A stretch of 20,633 nucleotides of DNA from JBIOJM01 sp044450785 (GTDB taxonomy: Bacteria > Planctomycetota > Planctomycetia > Isosphaerales > Isosphaeraceae). Positions 15,723 through 20,633 of the stretch are shown one piece after another (positions within the stretch are counted from its first letter, which is position 1; the number at the start of each line of letters is the position of its first letter). Under the pieces are notes generated by a model. It was given only the letters and a program-made list of their open reading frames with translations, had not been told where the DNA came from and did no database searches. The stretch spans positions 1 to 20,633 of the forward strand of contig JBIOJM010000166.1 of assembly GCA_044450785.1 (NCBI GenBank). Direction: 5' to 3'. Made by a program: the position numbers and the translations under genes.

Positions 15723-17225
15723 TCAGGCCAGCAGATCCTTGATCACCCGCGCCGGCTCGACGCCGGTCAAGCGCTGGTCGAGCCCTTGGTAGCGGACGCT
15801 GAACCGCCGATGGTCGAACCCCAAGAGCTGCAACACGGTGGCGTGGAAGTCGTGGATGTGCACGGGGTCCTTGACGATATTATATGAGAATTCATCGGTC
15901 TCGCCGTGGATGGCCCCCGGCCGCGACCCGCCCCCGGCCATCCACATCGTGAAGCAGCGGGGGTGATGGTCCCGGCCGTAGTTGGTATGGGACAGACCCC
16001 CTTGCGAATAGATGGTCCGGCCGAACTCGCCCCCCCAGATGACCAGGGTCTCGTCCAGGAGTCCGCGTGACTTGAGGTCGTGGATCAAGGCCCAGCAGGC
16101 CTGGTCAATGTCGCGGCACTGGCTGGGGAGCCGCCCGCCGACGTTGAAGTGCGTGTCCCAGTTATTGTGGTAGATCTGCACGAACCGCACGCCGCGCTCG
16201 ACCATCCGCCGCGCCAGCAGAGCGGAATGGGCAAAAGTCCCCGGTTTTTTCGCCTCTTCGCCGTAGAGAGTGTAGGTCGAGGCGGGCTCGCTCGCGACGT
16301 CGGTCAATTCGGGCACACTGGCCTGCATTCGGAAAGCCAGCTCGTATTGTCCGATGCGGGTGTGTGTCTCGGGATCGCCCACCTGCTGATAATTCATCTC
16401 GTTCAAGGCCTTGAGCCCATCGAGCGTATCGCGGCGCACCTGGGGGGAAACACCCGCCGGGTTGTTGATGAACAGGATCGGATCGCCGCCGCTGCGGAAC
16501 GAGACCCCGGCGTGCTCACCGGACAGATAGCCCGATGACCACAACCGGGCCGAGATCGCTTGTAACTGCTCGGTGTTGGTCGGCCTGGCCACCAGTACCA
16601 CAAACGTCGGCAGGTTGTCATTCAGCGAGCCCAGCCCATACGAGGCCCAGGCGCCCAGGCACGGGCGGCCGGTGATCTGGTTGCCAGTCTGCATGAGGGT
16701 AATCGCCGGCTCGTGGTTGATGGCCTCGGTGTGCATGCTCCGGATGAAGCACATGTCGTCGACCATCGAGGCCGTGTGTGGCAAAAGCTCGCAGACCCAC
16801 ATGCCGCACTGGCCGTGCCGGGCGAACTTGTACTTCGACGGGGCGATCGGAAACCGCTTCTGCCCCGAGGTCATCGTGGTCAATCGCTGGCCCATCCGCA
16901 CTGTGTCGGGCAGGTCCTTGTCATACCACCCGGCCATCGCCGGCTTGTAGTCGTACATGTCCATCTGCGGCGGCCCACCGACCATGTGCAGGTAAATCAC
17001 CTGCTTGGCCTTGGGGGCAAAGTGAAGCGGGCCGGGGAGCGTGCGGCTACCGGTGGGGGACGCTTCGGCTAGGGCGCCGACATCACCGCCGGCAGCGTGA
17101 ACCGGAGGGACCAGGCCGTCCCGTCCCAGAAGCGCGGCCAGAGCCGCCCAGCTCACCGCGTTGGAACCCCGGCTCAAGAACTGGCGACGCGTCTCGTAGC
17201 GGATGTAGTCGTGGAAGGGGCTCAT
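15723..17225 (-). CDS. DUF1501 domain-containing exported protein
   Basis: A 500-residue protein of the DUF1501 family, which is very abundant in planctomycetes. The N-terminus has ETRRQFLSRG (11-20), a twin-arginine motif, then an alanine-rich segment, so Tat export is expected. The family fold is alkaline-phosphatase/sulfatase-like. Family landmarks are visible: VIYLHMVGGPPQMDMYDYKP, FIRSMHTEAINHEPAI, FVQIYHNNWDTHFN, ETLVIWGGEFGRT, YGRDHHPRCFTMWMAGGGS and VHIHDFHATVLQLLGFDH. The Asp and His residues in these blocks are likely metal ligands. Length is normal. The gene starts 13 bp after the PSCyt1/DUF1553 gene ends, so they are co-transcribed, the usual arrangement. The partnership is widely observed, but the reaction is not established. 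Confidence 0.95.
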   Translation of the reverse strand: MSPFHDYIRYETRRQFLSRGSNAVSWAALAALLGRDGLVPPVHAAGGDVGALAEASPTGSRTLPGPLHFAPKAKQVIYLHMVGGPPQMDMYDYKPAMAGWYDKDLPDTVRMGQRLTTMTSGQKRFPIAPSKYKFARHGQCGMWVCELLPHTASMVDDMCFIRSMHTEAINHEPAITLMQTGNQITGRPCLGAWASYGLGSLNDNLPTFVVLVARPTNTEQLQAISARLWSSGYLSGEHAGVSFRSGGDPILFINNPAGVSPQVRRDTLDGLKALNEMNYQQVGDPETHTRIGQYELAFRMQASVPELTDVASEPASTYTLYGEEAKKPGTFAHSALLARRMVERGVRFVQIYHNNWDTHFNVGGRLPSQCRDIDQACWALIHDLKSRGLLDETLVIWGGEFGRTIYSQGGLSHTNYGRDHHPRCFTMWMAGGGSRPGAIHGETDEFSYNIVKDPVHIHDFHATVLQLLGFDHRRFSVRYQGLDQRLTGVEPARVIKDLLA

Positions 17226-17238
17226 GGTCAGCCTCGTG

Positions 17239-20200
17239 CTATTTGTTCAAAAACTCATCCAGGTTCATCAGCTCGTTGGCCAGCATGGTCCAGGCTGCGA
17301 GGGTCGCGGGCTCGAGGGAGGGATCGGCCTTCGACTCGCCGACGGTCAGCAGTCGTGCGGCCAGGTCGGGGTTCGAGTGATAAAAAGCGTTGAGCTTGGC
17401 GAACGATGTTTGGATGACCGCAAGCTCCGCCGGAAGGAACGGACGAGCCAGGAGTCGCCGGGCGATGAAGTCGATTCGAAGGTCCGGGTCTTGGCCGCCG
17501 CGCAACAGGGTGGATTGCGCCAGCGCCCGAGCCGCCTCGACGAACTGCGGGTCATTGAGTGTGACGAGCGCCTGGAGCGGGGTGTTGGTCCGCTCGCGGC
17601 GAACGGTGCAGACCTCGCGGGAGGGGGCGTTGAAGACATCCAGCGAGGCAGGGGGCGCGCTTCGTTTCCAGAAAGTGTAGAGACTGCGGCGATAGAGCCG
17701 GTCCCCGTGATCAGGCCGGTAGAAGTGCGTGTTGCTCTCGGGCATGGCCACTGCCTCCCAGACTCCCTCGGGCTGGTACGGCTTGACGCTTGGGCCCCCC
17801 AGCTTGCCGACCAGGATGCCACTGGAAGCCAGCGCAACGTCACGGATCATTTCGGCGTCCATCCGGAACCGCGGCCCGCGCGACAGCAGGCGGTTGTGCG
17901 GGTCTTTTTCGCGCGTTTCCGGCGAGACCGCGGCCGATTGGCGGTACGTCGCCGATTCGACCATCAGCCGGAAGAGCTGCTTCACGTTCCACCCCGACGC
18001 GTGAAACTCCACCGCCAGCCAGTCCAGAAGCTCGGGATGCGAGGGGGCTTCACCGCTGACCCCAAAATCACCGGCGGTGCGGACGAGCCCCGTGCCGAAG
18101 ACCTCCTGCCAGAACCGGTTGACCGTGACGCGAGCCGTCAGTGGGTTCTCGGGCCGGATCAGCCACTCCGCCAGACCCAGCCGGTTCTTGGGCAGCCCAG
18201 CAGGCATGGGAGGTAGCGCATCGGGAGTATCCGGCTTGACCGCGTCGCGGCGCTTGTCGTACTCGCCGCGGAAGAGCAGATGGGCCGTCGCCGGCTCGCC
18301 GCGTTCGTGCATCACATGCCCGACCGTGCCCCGCCGTCTGATGGCGGATTCTTCGGCAGCCAGCGCTGCCAGCCTGTCACGCAGCTCCTTGGAGGCGGGG
18401 TCAATCACGCTGCGCCACCAGGCGAATACGCCTGCTTGCTCTTCGTCGGACCGCTCCTCGGGCGGCGTCCGCACCAGGGCCGCGGCGCGGCCGGCCCCCG
18501 CGAGTTGCCCGACCTCGAGCGGCGAGAGGGCGCGATCGTAGATCCGCACCGTGTGGATCACCGCCTGGTCGACTCGGGACGAGCTGTGCCGCTGACCCAC
18601 CTTGAACGGCACCTGGTTGCGGATCGTCTGCTTCAGGCCGTCGGCCTGGACCTCGGTTGCCTGCGGCTCACCATTCAAGTAGATCTTGACTCCGGAGGCC
18701 CGGGCCGAGCCATCGTAGGTCACGAAAACGTGCGTCCACGCGCCCTGCGGCACGTCGCCGCGAGCGACAACCTTGAGGGCATCTTGCGGCCACTCATGAA
18801 CCAGGTGAGTCCCGATGCGCTCCTTCTCGATCCACAGGTCCCAGCCCCGGTAGTTCCGCCGGTCGTCCATCCGGGCCAGGAGCGCGCCGTACAGGCCCGT
18901 CTTGGTGAGCTTGATCCAGGCCCCGAATGAAAACGGGTGTTCCTTGTCGAAGTCGCCCGAATCGGCGGATTCGAACGCCTCCTTCGGCCGATTTGCCTTT
19001 TCGACCGTCGGAGTGATCGCCGCCAGTTTCAGACCGGCCGTGGGGATCAGATCGCCGAGCGCCTTCGAATCGACCGCGGCCAGCCACTTGGTGAAGTCCG
19101 GCCGGGCGGATTGCTTGCGAGCGTCGAGGCGGTCCCGGGCGCTGGTCCGCTCGACGGGGAGAACCAGCCAGCGCGCCCAATCAGCCGCGCTCGGGACGAA
19201 AACAGTTGGCGGCGTGTCCTTGATGTTCCCGTCCATGACCGGCTGGGTCGTGTTGTTGAAAAACGCCGATAGTTCGTAAAACTCGCGCTGGCTGAGCGGG
19301 TCGAACTTGTGGTCGTGGCAGACCGCGCAGCCGGCCGTCAGCCCCAGCCACACCTGTGAGACGGCCTCGGTGCGGTCGCGCGTGTAAAGGACCTGGTATT
19401 CCTCGGGGATGGAGCCTCCTTCGTTGGTGGTCATGTTGCAACGGTTGAATCCCGAGGCAACCTGCTGGTCGAGGGTGCTCCCGGGCAGGAGGTCGCCGGC
19501 CAGTTGCTCGATGGTGAACCGGTCGAACGGCAGGTTACGATTGAAGGCGCCGATGACCCAGTCACGAAAAGCCCAGGCCTCGCGGAAATTGTCGAAGTGG
19601 TATCCGTTGGTGTCGGCGTAGCGGGCAACGTCGAGCCAGTAGCGGGCGCGATGCTCGCCCCACCGGGACGAGTCGAGGAGGCGGGTCACCAGCTTTTCGT
19701 AGGCTTGGGGCGCGGGGTCGCAGGCAAGCGCCTCGACGTCGGCCGGGTCTGGCGGCAGGCCGGTCAGGTCGAGGCTCAACCGGCGTGCCAGCGTCCGGCG
19801 GTCCGCCTCGGGAGCGGGGTGGAGGCCGTTTTCCTCGAGCTTCGCCAGCACGAAGTCGTCGATCGGATTGCGGGCCCACGCCGAGTTTCGCACCCGGGGC
19901 ATCTCGGGCCGTTTGGGAGGGATGAGCGACCAGTGCGATTGATAGAGAGCGCCGGCGGCAATCCAGCTTCGCAACAGGTCCCGCTGCTTCTGGGACAACG
20001 TCTTGGAGGTCGATTTGGGGGGCATCACCTCCTTGGGATCTTGGGCGTTGATCCGGGCGATCAACTCGCTGGCGTCGGTATCGCCAGGTGTGATGGCGCC
20101 GGCCTCGATCGCCGCCTCGCGACGGTCCAGCCGCAGGTCGGCCTTGCGGGCAGCGCTATCCGGCCCGTGGCACGGGAAGCAGTTCTCGGTCAGGATCGGC

Positions 20201-20340
20201 CGGACGTCCCGGTTGTATTCCAAACCCGGTCGATCGGCGGCGGACACCGCCCCCGTTGCGGCGGCGAGAGCCAGAATGCCCAGGACGAAGATCCTGATGC
20301 GAGGCCGTTCTTGTCCGGGATTGCACTCGGTCTGTCGCAT
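17239..20340 (-). CDS. PSCyt1-DUF1549-LamG-DUF1553 protein with two CXXCH motifs
   Basis: A 1033-residue exported multi-domain protein. Order: signal segment (about 15-35), a planctomycete cytochrome C domain (PSCyt1, about 42-105) with CFPCH at 54-58, DUF1549/PSCyt2 (about 157-362) with a second CXXCH (CAVCHDHKFDP, 338-348), a LamG/concanavalin-like insert (about 457-622; SFGAWIKLTKTG, WTHVFVTYDGS, VKIYLNGE), and DUF1553/PSD1 (about 722-982; RVTVNRFWQEVFGTGLVR, HPELLDWLAVEFHASGW, RRERTNTPLQALVTLNDP). It is thought to work with the DUF1501 protein at the envelope, perhaps in electron transfer linked to glycan breakdown, but this is inference. I prefer ATG 20340 because GAGGAG is 9 nt upstream. 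The earlier ATG at 20349 lies only next to that site. Positions here use the 20340 start. Confidence 0.93.
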   Translation of the reverse strand: MRQTECNPGQERPRIRIFVLGILALAAATGAVSAADRPGLEYNRDVRPILTENCFPCHGPDSAARKADLRLDRREAAIEAGAITPGDTDASELIARINAQDPKEVMPPKSTSKTLSQKQRDLLRSWIAAGALYQSHWSLIPPKRPEMPRVRNSAWARNPIDDFVLAKLEENGLHPAPEADRRTLARRLSLDLTGLPPDPADVEALACDPAPQAYEKLVTRLLDSSRWGEHRARYWLDVARYADTNGYHFDNFREAWAFRDWVIGAFNRNLPFDRFTIEQLAGDLLPGSTLDQQVASGFNRCNMTTNEGGSIPEEYQVLYTRDRTEAVSQVWLGLTAGCAVCHDHKFDPLSQREFYELSAFFNNTTQPVMDGNIKDTPPTVFVPSAADWARWLVLPVERTSARDRLDARKQSARPDFTKWLAAVDSKALGDLIPTAGLKLAAITPTVEKANRPKEAFESADSGDFDKEHPFSFGAWIKLTKTGLYGALLARMDDRRNYRGWDLWIEKERIGTHLVHEWPQDALKVVARGDVPQGAWTHVFVTYDGSARASGVKIYLNGEPQATEVQADGLKQTIRNQVPFKVGQRHSSSRVDQAVIHTVRIYDRALSPLEVGQLAGAGRAAALVRTPPEERSDEEQAGVFAWWRSVIDPASKELRDRLAALAAEESAIRRRGTVGHVMHERGEPATAHLLFRGEYDKRRDAVKPDTPDALPPMPAGLPKNRLGLAEWLIRPENPLTARVTVNRFWQEVFGTGLVRTAGDFGVSGEAPSHPELLDWLAVEFHASGWNVKQLFRLMVESATYRQSAAVSPETREKDPHNRLLSRGPRFRMDAEMIRDVALASSGILVGKLGGPSVKPYQPEGVWEAVAMPESNTHFYRPDHGDRLYRRSLYTFWKRSAPPASLDVFNAPSREVCTVRRERTNTPLQALVTLNDPQFVEAARALAQSTLLRGGQDPDLRIDFIARRLLARPFLPAELAVIQTSFAKLNAFYHSNPDLAARLLTVGESKADPSLEPATLAAWTMLANELMNLDEFLNK

Positions 20341-20633
20341 GAAGTGCATCTCCTCAAACGAGCGGGGGCGGGCTTCCGGCGGTGTGCTCGCCCACCGGAC
20401 TGAGAGTTCAACGAGAAGCTCGGGGCCACACTCAACGGCTCCATATTTATTTTACCCGGCGCGACGCCGGGAGGCGACCCATCTGTAAGCCGGTTCAGTC
20501 GTTCGGGGAGCCTGGAGTGGTTTACTCATGGATTGCGCACTTGGCAAGTCGACGGCGGGTCATATTAACCCGACGCGCAAGTTTTGATGTTGCGCTGTTT
20601 TCTGCTGAATTCACGACAGGGCCCGGTACTCCC
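20341..20633. other. Upstream region of the DUF1553 operon with hairpins
   Basis: No gene is seen. CCCGGCG (20455-20461) and CGCCGGG (20465-20471) form a 7-bp stem with a three-base loop; on the minus strand it is followed by TAAAATAAAT, which could contain a -10-like box (TAAAAT, one mismatch to TATAAT) for the operon. At the window end GCGCAA (20575-20580) and TTGCGC (20590-20595) form another stem over nine bases, preceded by AACCCGACGC, a word like one recurring in planctomycete intergenic repeats (memory, unverified). Confidence 0.4.

Overview
The window reads as high-GC chromosomal DNA of a planctomycete, most likely from the Isosphaeraceae/Gemmatales side. The evidence is the typical gene pair of that phylum (a PSCyt1/DUF1549/LamG/DUF1553 protein followed by a DUF1501 protein), Tat-exported Gfo/Idh/MocA and TIM-barrel sugar enzymes, a PEP-CTERM protein, a G8-domain beta-helix protein, and intergenic hairpin and heptad repeats. 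The taxonomic call is inference from gene content only. No rRNA, tRNA, CRISPR array or intact insertion sequence was found.

Layout. 1-560: three tandem units of about 110 bp, each carrying a CCCTCTCCC/GAGAGGG-type hairpin, then non-coding sequence. 560-856: a decayed Mrr-type restriction endonuclease fragment. 1042-1812 (minus): a SAM-dependent, ArsM-like methyltransferase with one in-frame TGA at a conserved Cys position. The frame continues with the expected C-terminus, and a SECIS-like hairpin lies just after the TGA, so I read it as a probable selenoprotein. 1922-2902 (minus): an exported GH43/GH32-like five-bladed propeller. 3129-5591 (plus): a two-gene operon of Tat-exported Gfo/Idh/MocA oxidoreductase and TIM-barrel isomerase/epimerase. 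5630-7096 (minus): a DUF418 membrane protein. 7375-8523 (plus): an exported alpha/alpha-toroid (squalene-cyclase-like) protein with a CXXCH motif. 8540-10155 (minus): an HD-domain hydrolase downstream of an exported YncE-like propeller. 10156-10933: a long non-coding stretch with a perfect 74-bp tandem duplication. 10934-12949 (plus): a G8-domain, CEMIP-like beta-helix protein. 13237-15636 (plus): an exported PQQ-like propeller and a PEP-CTERM protein. 15723-20340 (minus): the DUF1501 and PSCyt1/DUF1549/LamG/DUF1553 operon.

How the genes fit together. Most of the window encodes exported proteins that fit polysaccharide or sugar-derivative turnover at the cell envelope: a glycosidase-like propeller, an oxidoreductase with an isomerase, a G8 beta-helix protein, and the cytochrome-like DUF1549/DUF1553 protein with its DUF1501 partner. 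Substrates cannot be read from the sequence. The item most worth a second look is the putative selenocysteine at residue 198 of the ArsM-like methyltransferase.
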